Positions 25,741 to 38,300 of a DNA stretch of 64,000 nucleotides are shown here, in pieces. Below the pieces are notes generated by a model, which saw only the letters and a program-made list of their open reading frames with translations, did no database searches and was not told the origin of the DNA. Each line of letters begins with the position of its first letter. Position 1 is the first letter of the stretch. Origin of the DNA: Cyanoderma ruficeps (lineage: Eukaryota > Chordata > Aves > Passeriformes > Timaliidae); the NCBI GenBank assembly GCA_008694505.1, contig VZDJ01007755.1, positions 18,145,313-18,209,312 of the forward strand, in the 5' to 3' direction. The translations under genes were made by a program, and so were the position numbers.

Positions 25741-28315
25741 AAAGAGAAGCATCAAGGCAGTACAAACACTTCTCTGAAAACCATTCACCTCATGTTATTT
25801 TGGCAATGTTTTGAGGAAGTGAACCTGAAAAAAAGAAACTCAGAATTCTCAAAGCAATTTGTTGCTGAAATTACAGAAAAAAAAAGAAAAGCAGATGGAT
25901 AAGGATGGTAATTGCAGGGAAAGGACCATTTCCACCCCATGCACCACACCACTATAGACACATTTCTCTCTTGAAGGTCTGCAATAAATACTCTGGTAAT
26001 GTTTTTGCAAATTATTCTGCCCGCCTGCTCTGTGCACTTTTCTGTCTCTGGCAGGTCCTTGCATGTGGCCCTTGTTGTTTCCCCATCATTATCCTGTTAT
26101 GAAGTATGAAAGTATGGTTGATCTTGATGCTAGAAACACAGCCAGACTGCTTAGTAAAGAAACAAGAGCTTTAAAACATTTCAAAGGATTTATGGACTCA
26201 CATTGCTGAACTCGGTCTTCCAAGGATGTGTGTACTGAGCTCACCAGCCACTGAAGCTGTCCTCAGTGCACTCACGAACTACATGCTCCATTTGTAGGGA
26301 GGGGTGGAGGGATGCTTTCCATGTACTGTAAGAATCATCTGTCTTGGGATTACTGTGAATTTTAGAGATGAGAGGACATAGCACAGAAATACAAAATGTG
26401 AACTTTTCTGTCTCCTTGAGAACGCAATTAACCCTCATACTTACACTGTGAAATAAAACTAGTTACACCCACAGAAAAAATGCAGCCATGCACAGAGCTT
26501 GGACCACATCTTCAGCATGCACCTGAGCTGAAGATTCTCCAGGCAAAGCCCAGTTTCTGCACTGGTCACTGTTGATATCACACTGATAGGCCCAGTGTGA
26601 ATATCAGAGGAGCTGAGATCAGCTCTGTGCACCCGCCCAAGTTCATCCATTTCTATTCAGCTCAACACTTGTAGCACAAGTCATCCTCTGCTGATACTGC
26701 TTACTGAGCTATCATGCAGCCACACTAAAACTTCACTCTCTGAAGCAGCACTTGTATTTAAGTTCCCACAGAGTTCTAATTTCAGGGAGAAGATGGGATT
26801 AGTCCTGCAGGATTTTGTTTTTCATTGTTATGGTTTATTTTAAATGAAACAAACTCCAAAATGCACTGTGTTTTGCAGTAGAAGAAGTCTTACATAGCCT
26901 TTTAAAGAAATGGCAGCAAATGCTGTCACAGCCTTGTTTCATAATATTTACAAAGTAGTTGATCCAGACAGTAAAGGGACAACTATATGTCAGAAATCAG
27001 GAGAGATTTTCTTGCATAGTTCTTGAATGAACAAACATTAAGAGTCCTGAAGTTGCAGGAAGGTCCTGACTTATTATCTGTCATATCCATGGGGTAAGCA
27101 GGGGCTCTAACAACTGTCCTTCTAATGGTGTCCCCATGTTACATTTGGTCAGGCAATTGACTATGGGGTGCCCTCATGGCAAATCAGGTAACATCTGCTT
27201 TGTCTTCCTGCATCAAAATATAAGCTCAGTGTTAGCATATGGAAATATACTGTTGCTTCATGCTCATTTTGTTTAAATCAATTTTACTAATTTTTGTACT
27301 ATGAAGTCATTGTCAAGACAGGCATGACCTCAGTCTTTCACCATTTAATGACTTTCCCTTTGTGGGACAACATACAGCTCTTCCATGTTGCTCATCACTT
27401 TTGGAAAGGAACCAATTTCATGAGTTCTTTGGCTGAGTGAGGAGGTGGGAAAGGAAGGAAAAAAAAACCTTCTTCATTGCTTTTTAGGGACTGAACTCTA
27501 GTCTTGCTCTCTACAGGCTTGGGAAACTCCAGATAATTTCTGCCAGCACAAATAATGGAACCTGAACTACATGCTTCTGTGAATGCAAACAGTGGCACAG
27601 GAAATTGTTTAACCCTTGAGAAGGTTAAAGCATAATTTCTTAAGACAGCCTCACCTTAAGTGAGGTGTTATCATCTTCAAAGCATCTACAGAGCATTGGA
27701 AGGGTTTCAAGGGAAATGGGACAGACTGAAGCAACTTCTCATCTTTTTCCATTGCTATTTATTGCCAGTGAAGTGTTCCTGTGCATTTGTAACGGCACAC
27801 ATTTCTCTAGGGGACAGGAAGCTTTAGTGTATATTTCCAATGAAACGGTTTCTAAAAACCAGCCTGAATTCATCATTTTGACCTCAGCATTTAAAGCTTA
27901 TTTCCCTGCAGACTTGGAGGCAGAGTGAAGTTGTTGGGTGAGACTCACAGTAAGACTGGCAAATGAGATTTGCCTGTTTCAGCAGGTCAGGCGAATGGTG
28001 AGGTCAGCAGGCTGCTGCCTACAGCAGAAGGAAGAGCCCTGCCCTGCTGCTGGCTCTGCCTGCATGTGAGAACTAGGAAAGCCTGAGCAGCTGCTGTTGG
28101 CCATGGGAGGCCTTGGGAGCTCGTGAGCAGAGTTGGGGCTGGTCAGGCTTAGCAGGAGCAGCCCATACTGTTCCCAAATCTCCCACCCAAACTATTCTCC
28201 ACCCAAATGTCGCTCTCACCCTTTCCCTCCTTCCCACTGGTGGGAGCAGCCTGTCCTGGCCCAGCCACGATGCCTTCTTTGTTCAGTGTCACTTCAGCCC
28301 AAAAATCCAACTCAC

Positions 28316-28455
28316 AAAAGAGCAGGAGCTTAGAAGGACAGAGGAACATCCCTGTGGTCCTGCCCTCGGCTGGACCCACGGCTGAAAAAGAGCAGGAGCT
28401 GAGGAGGATAGAGGGACTTTCGTGTGGTTGTGCCCTGGGTGTGACGGCCTCACAT
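28316..28455. repeat. 70-bp diverged tandem duplication
   Basis: Two adjacent 70-bp units (28,316-28,385 and 28,386-28,455) both start AAAAGAGCAGGAGCT. They share recognisable later blocks (AGGA.AGAGG, GTGGT.TGCCCT), then diverge. They sit about 0.8-1 kb upstream of the EMILIN2 start codon, at the edge of the CpG-rich region. Confidence 0.75.
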
Positions 28456-29269
28456 GGGCAGGACACTCAATCAAGGCACTTGAGATGGATTTTAACAGCC
28501 AGGTTTAGCTGAATGCCCATTTCTCACTTTGCCAAGTGCACACCTCTCTTTACAAATGAAGGCTTATTGTACATCCCTCGCTGAGGTAGCCGCCAGCACC
28601 CTCCCCATGACAGTGGGCAAAATGAGCCGTCATCGGGCCACGAAGGGAACACCGACCACCTCATGGCACCGGTGTCAGGCAGGACCACAGGGCTGCCACA
28701 AAGCAGCAAACCAGCCTCAGCCTCTCCCGCAGACACCGGGAGCTCACCACATCTGCACCGGCCCCACCTGAAGAACCCAGTGCCCCTTCCCCGCGGTTCC
28801 CGAGCTGCCCTCCGTCCCAACAGCCCGGGGTCCCCGGGACCGGAGGGACTCTCCCCAGCGTCCCGACCTTCTCCTCCCGTCAGCTTTCCAGCGGGAAGAA
28901 CTTTCGGGTTCGGGGGCTGTCGCTGGCCAGCCGGGGAAGGGGCCGGTGAGGGGGGGCTGCCCCGAGGGGACCCGCTGATGGAGGCCGGGCGCGACACGGG
29001 GCCGGAGACTGCCCCAGGGCTCCTGCCCGGCCGGGGGGCTGGAGCGGGGCGGGGGCCGGGGCCGGCCGGACGGGCGGAGGGGAGCGGCGCCTTGGCCGGA
29101 GGGGGGTGCGGAGCCGCCGTGGAGGGCGGAAACGGGGTGGGGGGATTTGCGTCAGTGAGGGAGCTGAGAGCGGGCGAGGGCGGGCGGGACGGAGGGACAG
29201 ACGGACGAAGGGAGCCCGCGGAGAGGCACCGGCTCGCCGCGCTCGCCCGCCGCCGCTGCCCGTCGCCAC

Positions 29270-29397
29270 ATGGAGCTGTGCCCGGGGCTCGCGCCGCCCT
29301 CGGGATGGGCGCTGCCGCTCCTCCTCGCCCTGGGCGCCGCCGGGCTCAGCCAGGGCACCCCGCACCTGCCGTACTCCCGGCCGGGCTCCCGCAGCAA
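29270..29397 (+). CDS. EMILIN2: EMILIN2 exon 1 (signal peptide)
   Basis: This exon has 128 coding nt. The ATG at 29,270 is in a near-perfect Kozak context (GCCACATGG). The start is followed by a hydrophobic leader ([15 protein letters not shown]) and then [14 protein letters not shown], where mature protein begins. The donor GTGAGT leaves phase 2. It is very GC-rich, lying in the CpG island. Confidence 0.93.
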
Positions 29398-32300
29398 GTG
29401 AGTACCGCTCGCCCCGGGTGCGCTGCGGGATCAGCCGGGCGGGCTGCGGAGCCCGGCGTGCCTGACCGACATTGTCCTTCTCCCCCAGGAACTGGTGCGC
29501 CTACATAGTGAACAAGAACGTGAGCTGCTCGGTGCTGGACGGGACGGAGAGCTACGTCCAGGCCCAGTACAAGTGCGCCTGGAACCAGTTCCCCTGCGAG
29601 CCCACCCTGGTGTAAGTAGCGCCGGGGGCGACCTCGGCAGGGACAGCGCTCCCTCGGCTCCATTGCCGAGCCCCGGCGGGGCAGCGGCCGCTGGCGTGGT
29701 TCCCGGCACCCCGACAGGCGCAGGGCCCCGGCACGGGGGTGCCGACCGGCCCCGGTCCCCAGCGCGCCCCAAACAAAGCGCTCACTCATTGCGGACATCG
29801 GGCTGCCGGAGCTAATTAGAGCCAGATTGAGTTGCTGCTCCGTGCTGCCGAGAGGGAGCTGGGCTGGCACACCTCGTCGGCTTGGAGAGGCGTGCAGGCG
29901 GGCGGAAAGCACGCGGGCTGCTTTCCACGGGCGGCGGGAGCGCCGGCAGCAGGACCGCACCTATGCGCTGCTGGGAGCGCACCTGGGCCCGCGCTGCCAG
30001 CGCACAGCCGCGCTAAAACCGGTTTGATGGTTGTTACTCCGTGTTGCTGGATCGGCGCTTAAAGGGAGAGCCAGGAACGCGAGCCAGCGCCTTCACAGTC
30101 TGTGTATGCCTGTCTGTTATCCAGCAAGGGGAGCGGCCAGTGCAGATTTTATGGGGGGAAATGTAAAGTTGCTTGTTTGATTTTAGTCTTCGTGCGTGTG
30201 ACCGCGTGGTAATCTGTGGAGTGGCCACCTACGGCAAGGTGTGCTGCAGCAGGTACAGCAGGCATCAGGGAACAGATAGATCTCGCTCACCTGCTGGCTA
30301 ATCACAGGCAAATCTCCTTTCCTCATTTTCCCACTTGAAAAGCAGTGATATTTACACGTTTCTGTTTGAAAGCTCTGGCAATACACACTCTGTGAAACCA
30401 TTTGAGCGTCCCCACAAAATCACTGGAAAGACACCCATAGGTTTTTTTAGGCTCAGGCTTGGGGTGAGGTGAGGATGAAGAGTGTTCTACAATAAAGCTA
30501 CAGTAACTAGTTTTTATTTTGACTTGAAACAGTGATGATGAGACAGATACTGCTAGATCCTAGACACTACTGAAATAGAACTTCAGACACTGGTGGCGCT
30601 GCCACCCTGGGGCCCATGACAATAGGTGTTGGGTGTTTGGCATTCAAATGTGCTGCTTTCTGTTTGTTTGGGTTGTTATTTTTGTTAAAAACCCGGCTTT
30701 TTTCTAGATAAACACTAGAATTTGAGGGGAAAAAACAAAGACAGCAGACAGCTGAGTAACACTGTCCTGTGCAACTTCCCTTGTTTCTCTTTGGAGTCTT
30801 GAACTGGCCATTTTGGACTTCTGACTGAGTTTATGGATGTGTAATGGGGTGTGCCCTCTATCCCGAGAAGTCTCTATAGTGCAGCTACAGAGGCATGAGG
30901 AGGGGTTGAAACTGAGCTCTTTAAACACATAAATCACTGAGCATTAAGATAAGGAATTTCAGAGGCGGTAAATTAGGACTTTCATGGACAAGTTGCTAGT
31001 AGATAGTGAAGAAAGTGCAAAGGCATTGCTTCTAGCTCAGGAAATTCCTGCACTAAGAGTGTGAGATTGTTGGCAGGAGTAGCAAGGGGAAGCCCGGCTC
31101 GAGCAGGAGCCTGGACTGCATGACCTCCAGAAGTCCCATCTTTTCCAGATTTCTTTGTGGTTCTCTGAAATGGCATTGTCTGTCCTTGTGCTTCTAAACA
31201 TCTGGAGTTTGCTGCTGTCAGAGAGAGAATATGGGGCTGAACAGACATTTGGTTTCACCAGCTGTTTCCAGTCTCATGGGGTTTTTTTGTTCTTTTGAGA
31301 ATGGAATTAGATGCTTATGATAAGACTCTGTTTTCTCTGTTTGACTTTCTTTGGTGAACATCACTGTTGTTTTCTTCATAACCATAACGGCAACTGCAAA
31401 ACAATTCTTTGTTCTTAACATAAGATATTCCTTATTCTTACCATAAAATATTTTTCTTCTGTCACAGCACCAGCTGATTAACACCAATAAAAGGCGGAAT
31501 ATCAGAATCTTGAAATTTTATTGTGCTCAAAACTGTTTTGAGGTTGTAATTTTATTTTTGTGTCTGCTGCATATACACTCTCTTAGTGGTAGAGTAAGAA
31601 AGATGCTAATCAAAAAAATTTGAAATACATGTCTCAAACCCGGCAAAGCCCTAACTTGATTCCCGTGAAAAATATTGTTTAATTCAGAAGAAGTAGTGGT
31701 CTGAATAACAAAATGTGTTTATATATGTTTGCTAGCTAATGTTCGCAAAAATAGGACAGGAAAGAGCTTTAAAACAACAAAGAAATGACTGTGAGGTCTT
31801 TGTGGAAATTATTCTCTTTTTTTCTCATTTATACACTTGAACAGAGAACTTAAAATGAACTAAATAGCAGATATTCATGGGAAGGAATAAAGTACAGTCC
31901 CTGTGTAGTCTGCTCTTGATACCCATGGTTTATCTAAGAGCTCATTCAGCTGCAGACAGTGGGGACAGTGAGATCCAAACCAAACAAAGAGTTCCTTAAC
32001 TGTATCATGGATGTGTGTGTTTTATTAGTACTTAAGTACTATTAGGTCTATTTTTTAATCAGTCAGTGCATTTACTATTGGTTTATATTAGTTTAAGACT
32101 AGATTTAAAGAGCCCTTCTAGTGTTTAGGTACAGTCTAGGTTATGCATAACAATTACTTAGATTGCAGTGTATTGGGGAGCATTTCACTGCCTTAAACTT
32201 GCAGTGTACTCCTCAATTCCATGTGTTCTTTACAGACAAGAGAGTGTGTGTTGCAGATATGGATTATAGTCAGCCCTGATTTGATCTTTTTTTAGAAATA

Positions 32301-35300
32301 GAAAGCTCTGGTGATTAAGCCTGAAATCATATGCATGCATGAACCCTTTTTATCTACCCTTTAAGCCCATTAAAATATAATTTGTCTGAAGACAAAAACC
32401 CTAAAGCCCCCTGTTGGAATGACTACACTTTCATGATTGTTAACTGTAAATTCACATTGGCTGCTGGGTGTGTTTCCTGAAAGGTTAAGTTGAAATTCAG
32501 GAAATTATTACAGTTCACTGTTTAACTGTTTTATAGGTACTTGGGCTCGATAGTGCATTTCCTTGCTGAAAAGTTGGTGAGTGCTTTGGCTGATTAAGGT
32601 GTCAGGGATGAATGAGATGAAGTGTGGCTGCTTAAGAGATAGGAAGAGAGACAGTAGAAAGAAAGAGCAGAAATGCCCTTTGAAGTATGTTCCCTTTGAA
32701 GTCTGGGGGGCTCCTGATTTATTTTTCTTAAAACTGTGGCTAGCAAAGGAAGGAGAAACTTTGTTATTAGAGGGTCATTGGGCTGAAAGGTACAAAAATA
32801 TTAGTGTTTACACTCACTGAAAAGAACTTGGATGTTTTGAAATTTAATACTACTTCATAAATAACTGACCCCTTACCACTTCTTTTGTCACGAATTTCCA
32901 TTCCTAGCTTTCCTATGAATGGTTTGGTAACTCAATTAGCAATAACAGCCATTTGTAACTAGTAGCATTATCAATTTCTAGAAGAAAGAACATGTTGCCC
33001 TTCTGGTTAGAACCTACACATTCCTTAGGGTTGTGGCTTGTTTGGGACATCCTCTGATCACTATAGCTGGTTCAGGGTAGGTTGTTGTCACAGCAGTTGT
33101 TTGTTTTGCCTCTTGTTCTCTAGAGTGCATGGGCACACCTGGCTGTACCAGAGGTGCACCAGTTTATGGCCCAGCACTTTTGGGAAAAGCTGCTTTAACT
33201 AGTAAGGTTTTAATTTTAAAGTCTGAAGTGAACTGAAGTGGCTGAATATTTTCTGGGCTTCTGTCTTTGCTACAGAGCTGCAAACAGGACCTCCCACTAT
33301 GAGGTAGTAAATAAAATAGGAAAAAAAAAATTAGCTTGGTAACAACCTCTGGAGGTCATGCAATTCCCTCGTAGCCCCCAGCTAACAGCAGAACCAGTTT
33401 CAAACTTAGATGAGGTTGTTCAGGGACTTGAAGAAAGGATGTTTTATCAGATCTCCTTATTCATGTACCACCCGCCATTAATTATGCTCATGTGGGTAAA
33501 GATATTTGTGTGCTCAAGTCAGGTCATCTGTCTTTAGTTTGTGAGGAGTGAATTTCATGATTTGGTGTAAGCTTCTCATCCTAACACTAATAATACATGT
33601 ATACAAACCAAGCTCATTATTTCATTTAGAAAATGACCAAGAAAATGATGAATGAATCAATAGCTAAATTAGCAAGCCTCTCCAAATCTCTCATTGAGCA
33701 ATATTTTCCAGCTTCCTGTCATTTAATACTTTTAAATGATCATAAATAAGCCCAGTGCCAAACTAATCATGATTTTATTCATGGCCCAGAAGAAGATTCC
33801 AAGCACGAGATTGAAATGACTTTAGAGAATGTTACTACAAGTTTTCTGCATTCATAAACATCAGAACAAATTACTACTACAGAGTAAAACACTGCTTTTA
33901 ATAAACAGTGTTCCACATTTAATAACAATACATTACTGGGTAAAAGTGGAAATTTTAGAACTGAAAGCCCTCACACGGGACATCCAGTACTAGTTGAATG
34001 GCTTCATCCATCTGGCAACCCCAAAATGACCTGGGTGGATCAAATCAGCCCCAGCCTAGGAACATAGAGGAAATCCCCATGTAGTTTTCAACCTTCTAAC
34101 AGTCCCAATGTAGTTTTCTCTGAGGCTGTTCTGTTGCTAGAAATCCAGCATGCAGATCAGTGTCAGAGTGCTCAGCACCAGGCAGGATCAAACCTCAGAT
34201 ATGTCAGCACAAGTTGAGCCTGTGTTTGCCACTGGCCTCCAGCAATACATATGTCAAAGAAAAACTTTCAGGATGCACAAAAACTTGAAGGGAAAGTGAG
34301 AGCTGTTTCATGTTTCCCCTCCAAGTATCTATAAAGGTCTTCAGGACTTTCTTTCCAACTTTGTGTATTTTGTATGAAGCAGAATTTCTTTGTACAGGCT
34401 CCAGCTAGCTGACTACATAGGGAGGTTAGCCTAGGGGCTTGTGCATTGAAAACAGTAAGGAAATTTAAAAAACTTCGGTCTCCTGAAGTGCTTGTTTGAA
34501 AATCTTTGAGATCCTGCTGGGTGTGGTAAGTTTTCCTGGCTGTCTCCCCAAGCCTGAAATTGTGCATCTCTGTCTCCGTGCACTGAACGCAGCAAAGTCT
34601 TTCTTCTCTGTGAACTGGACAGGGAATTTTCATTTCACACATCATTTGAGTTTGTTGCAATAACATTTAAAAAAAATATATCCCACACTGCTCCTCACTT
34701 CACATTAATGTAAATACTTAAAGTTTCATGCTTTTCTGATTTGGGAAATGTGTGACCCGGAGGTCTGGGGCCTCTTCTGTTAAGCACCAAACTGTTGCCA
34801 AAGCAATAAATTTTTATTTAAGGGAGCTGCTGACCCATTTAGGTGTATTTCATCATAAATCACCCAAATAATCAAGGAACATTTTGTACCATTAGACAGT
34901 GAGGCAGTGCCAGTTTTACTCATTGGGGATATTATGACTCCCATCTGACTCTATTTTGCATTTGCATCTCATCTTTCTTTTCCCTTCTCGTTCAGTTTTA
35001 GCTTGGTGTCTGAAAAGTAACAACTCTCAAAACAATGCTCCATTTTATTCTCTAAGTTGGGGTACCACTTAATCCCTCAGGTTAACTCTTGTCTTCCTGA
35101 AAGTATTGGTTATTTGTTTCATCTGGGTATATTTTCAAATAATCTCTCAGCAACAGCTCTTTCTAGAGCATTCTAGCAAACAGCTTATTTCATGGGCAGA
35201 GAAGCAGAAGAGAGACTATTGGAGCTCAGCTTTTCAGGCAGCTTTATCAGCAGCAGTGCTCTGCATCCTCACTTCATGTCTCCACTTGTGTGAGAAACAG

Positions 35301-38300
35301 TGTAAATCTCAAGACTGAAGCTCTGCTTTGAGCTTTGCCAGAGGGTGTCTGTGGCTCTGAGTTGCTTAAATGCATCCTGTGTCCTTGTTTTGCTGCTCAT
35401 AAAAAGAGGATGCCTACCTAGTGGTAATTTATGAACATTAAGAGTATTAACATTTTAAACTTCTGGGCATTTCCTACTGGAGTTTAGTGGTCAGTTTTTT
35501 GAAAACAAAATCCTTGGCAGCCGAGAGTTAGACAGATCGGTAGGTATTTGTGTATGTGTGTGTGAAGATTTATATACGACAAGAAGACATCACTAGTATG
35601 AGACATGAGGTCATATTTCAGAGTGTCCTTGGTTCTTTCTTCCACAAAGAAACATTTCTCTCTCAAGAGAGGAAATTATAGCTTAAATTTCATCTTTTTT
35701 TGATAGAAGAATTCCAGCTGAGTGGCATAAAATCCACTGTATAAGTAATAAACAATGGCACTTTCGGAGACTTTGAAATGAAACCATGGGGTGTTGCTTG
35801 AGAACAGTTGAATGTTTTTGTCTTCTACCAGTTCCTGTAATCTTCTGTCCTTCTTACTGAACAGAGCACAAACTCTGCAGTGAAATTCAGCCAGATTCTC
35901 TCAGATGCATTGAAATAGTGTTCATGTTGAAGACCACAAAGAACCAGAGACCAGGCTGTAGTGAGCAGATTGGAGCAGCATGGTTCTCTGCATCTTCCCT
36001 GGTACCAGTAGATGAGATGACAGTTTTATTTAGGGATAGAAAATTACAAACTTTTCCTTCCTTGTGTGAGGAGTAATACAATTACCTGTGCCAGGTCTCT
36101 GCCCACTTAGCAATTTCTTCCAGATGGAAGGCCATCCTCTCCCATCGTGCTTTCCAGGTAGCATGAAGGGACCAAGTAAAAATAACCAATGGAAAAAAGT
36201 ACTGAGTCTCTAAATGTTCATTCCTGTTCTATGAAGCATTCAGTAAAATGACAGTGTTTTCATAGTCAGATACTAAAGCACTCCTTGCAGTGACCTGGAT
36301 GGGTGTTTTTTTGGGTTTGTACACAGCAGGCAATTGTGTTCCTGTGGATGCAGAGTGCTTTGACTCATTCCCTTGCTTTCCTTCAGTTTCTTCCCTGTTA
36401 ATCCTCTCAGCCAGCAGCAGTTTTTTGCTCAGGATTTAGCTGAGAACAGATCTGGTACAAATGTTGGCCATGTTGTACATGAGTGCAAACTTCATTAAGA
36501 ACTCCCTTGTGTGCCTGTGCAAGCCCGGAGAAGCTGAATTTCCTTGGTCATATGCACTAGTGGTGCTTGTCATAACTTTATATTTTTCACAGGAGTGCCT
36601 CAGATCTTTGTTTCTCCCAGCACAAAAAATTCTGAAACACTCTCTTTTTGCTTTTCATGATACGTATTTTGTTTTGATTGTTATGTCATCCAAAGACCTT
36701 TGAGGAACTTCAGTCTAGATGGCTGTGAGTGGGTCAGACACTGCATTAGTGTGTAAGGTCAGCAGCATTTTTCTCAAGAAAATGAAATTTCCCAGACCCC
36801 AATGCCTGTAAAGACATTTACTGACCGACTTTGTATGAATTTTGGAAAGAAAAAATGCCATGTAAAGGAATAGCAGTGTAAAGATAAGACTTGCTTAAGT
36901 CCATCTGTAGGAAGCAGCTTAATGTCTCTATTGCTGGATAGAAATGGAAAATTATTTTGGGTACAATAGGATTCTTTTTAAATAGGCTTTTGCTGCATTG
37001 TATGATTGGGCTTTATTATGGCTTCGGTGGTTTTACTGAACACCTAGACTTCTGTAGGCTCATCTGTTCCTGTCAAAACATCTTTTCACTGCTTGCTGTA
37101 AATGCCTTAGGATAAATTCTTAGTAAAGACACATTTTTCTCAAATTAAGCTCACCTGTGGGCTGGAACACAAGCTCGCTGCTGGTGCTGCTGTGTAGTGG
37201 CAAGGTAATAAAAGGACAAAAACCAAAGGTGGGGTTTGATTCACTCTGACCTGAATTGTCTGCCCTGTATGGAGAGGATGAATCTGAGCGTGGGAGCTTA
37301 GACGTGCAGTGATGGTGACACAGATGCAGGTCAGTGGTGTCCTGCACACTCTGTAGGTAATAGGATGTAAATAATGACTTTAGGGTGAGATGCAGCCCTG
37401 TGTTGACTCTGCTGGCTGTGTGGACTACTGCTGTTTGCCTTCATGGAAACAGAGACAACTAAAACCTCTCCTTACCTACACGCAAGGCACCTGAAATCCA
37501 GGTGTGCTGAAACTCACTGTGACAGACAACTGCTAAAATCTCTAAAGATTTCGGTGAATCTAGGATTTTTGCCACGCTTTGTAGGGCATACAATTAGGCG
37601 TGCATGCTTTGGAAGCAGAAAACATAGGATCAACTGGTTCTAGTTCAGTGTTTGAGTAGTATAAACAGCCAATAAGGTATATTTTCAGCAGCAGTATTTT
37701 CAGCCTACAAAATAAAAAATGTTTGGTCAAAATATGATTGGTTTTAGTTATGTCTTCTAGGTAGTGTTTTTGGGTGCTGTCTGTATACCACTTCTATGCT
37801 CCCATTGCAGTATATTGGAGATTTGGATGACTGGGACTATATAACTATAGTATAACTGTATAAATGTAACTACCAGACGATGCAATTTACAAAGAATGTG
37901 TCTACATGCAGTAAAAATGTTAAACAGTGTAGATTTGATATCCTCTATTTTATAAAGACAGAAATTTGCAGGCTGCTGAAGTCATGGGACTTGTTCCAAT
38001 CACTACAGAATTTTGGACCAACCTTGAAGCTTTGTGCTCAGAGTAAACATTTTATATGCTGCTTATGTAGAAACATGCTGATTCTGTGGTCCCTTCCTCG
38101 CAGTGAGGATGTGGTGGCACTTATCTCATTGCATTTCCCAAAAGGTTGAATGTTAATATCCAGTTACAGAGCGGAGCCATATGTTTTCCCACTGATTTCA
38201 TCCAAATGTTTCTGATTTGTTTTATCGCTATTAGGTGACATTCCAAATATCAGTGTTAACTGATTCCTTCTGTGGCTTAGCACCATGAAAATATTACGGC

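Larger units (their letters stand above)
11513..28100. other. Intergenic region between SMCHD1 and EMILIN2, no protein gene seen
   Basis: About 16.6 kb of mostly AT-rich sequence. Open frames are short and overlap in several frames, with no recognisable domain or conserved-looking protein stretch. The longest (202 codons, 12,658-13,266 +) has the look of chance reading. I see no tRNA or rRNA gene. Noted separately are an exon-like segment at 12,747-12,909 and a minus-strand poly(A)-like end at 25,708-25,740. In mammals these two genes are also separated by noncoding DNA. Confidence 0.6.
28750..30060 (+). promoter_or_regulatory. EMILIN2: CpG island, presumed EMILIN2 promoter
   Basis: GC content and CpG density rise sharply from about 28.75 kb and fall after about 30.06 kb. 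The island covers the upstream region, exons 1 and 2 and the start of intron 2. A GC-box (GGGGCGGGG at 29,046-29,054) and other G-rich Sp1-like sites are present, as is a TGCGTCA element (29,148-29,154) resembling a CRE/AP-1 half-site. I see no TATA box, so initiation is probably dispersed between about 29.0 and 29.25 kb. That position is inferred. Confidence 0.75.

Noticed and set aside
28663..29508. 281-codon plus-strand frame and several long minus-strand frames (to 29,960) over the CpG island
   Set aside because: GC-rich DNA has few stop codons, so long frames arise in all six readings. The sequences are low-complexity Ala/Arg/Gly/Pro, and the real exons 1 and 2 use a different frame with clear splice sites.
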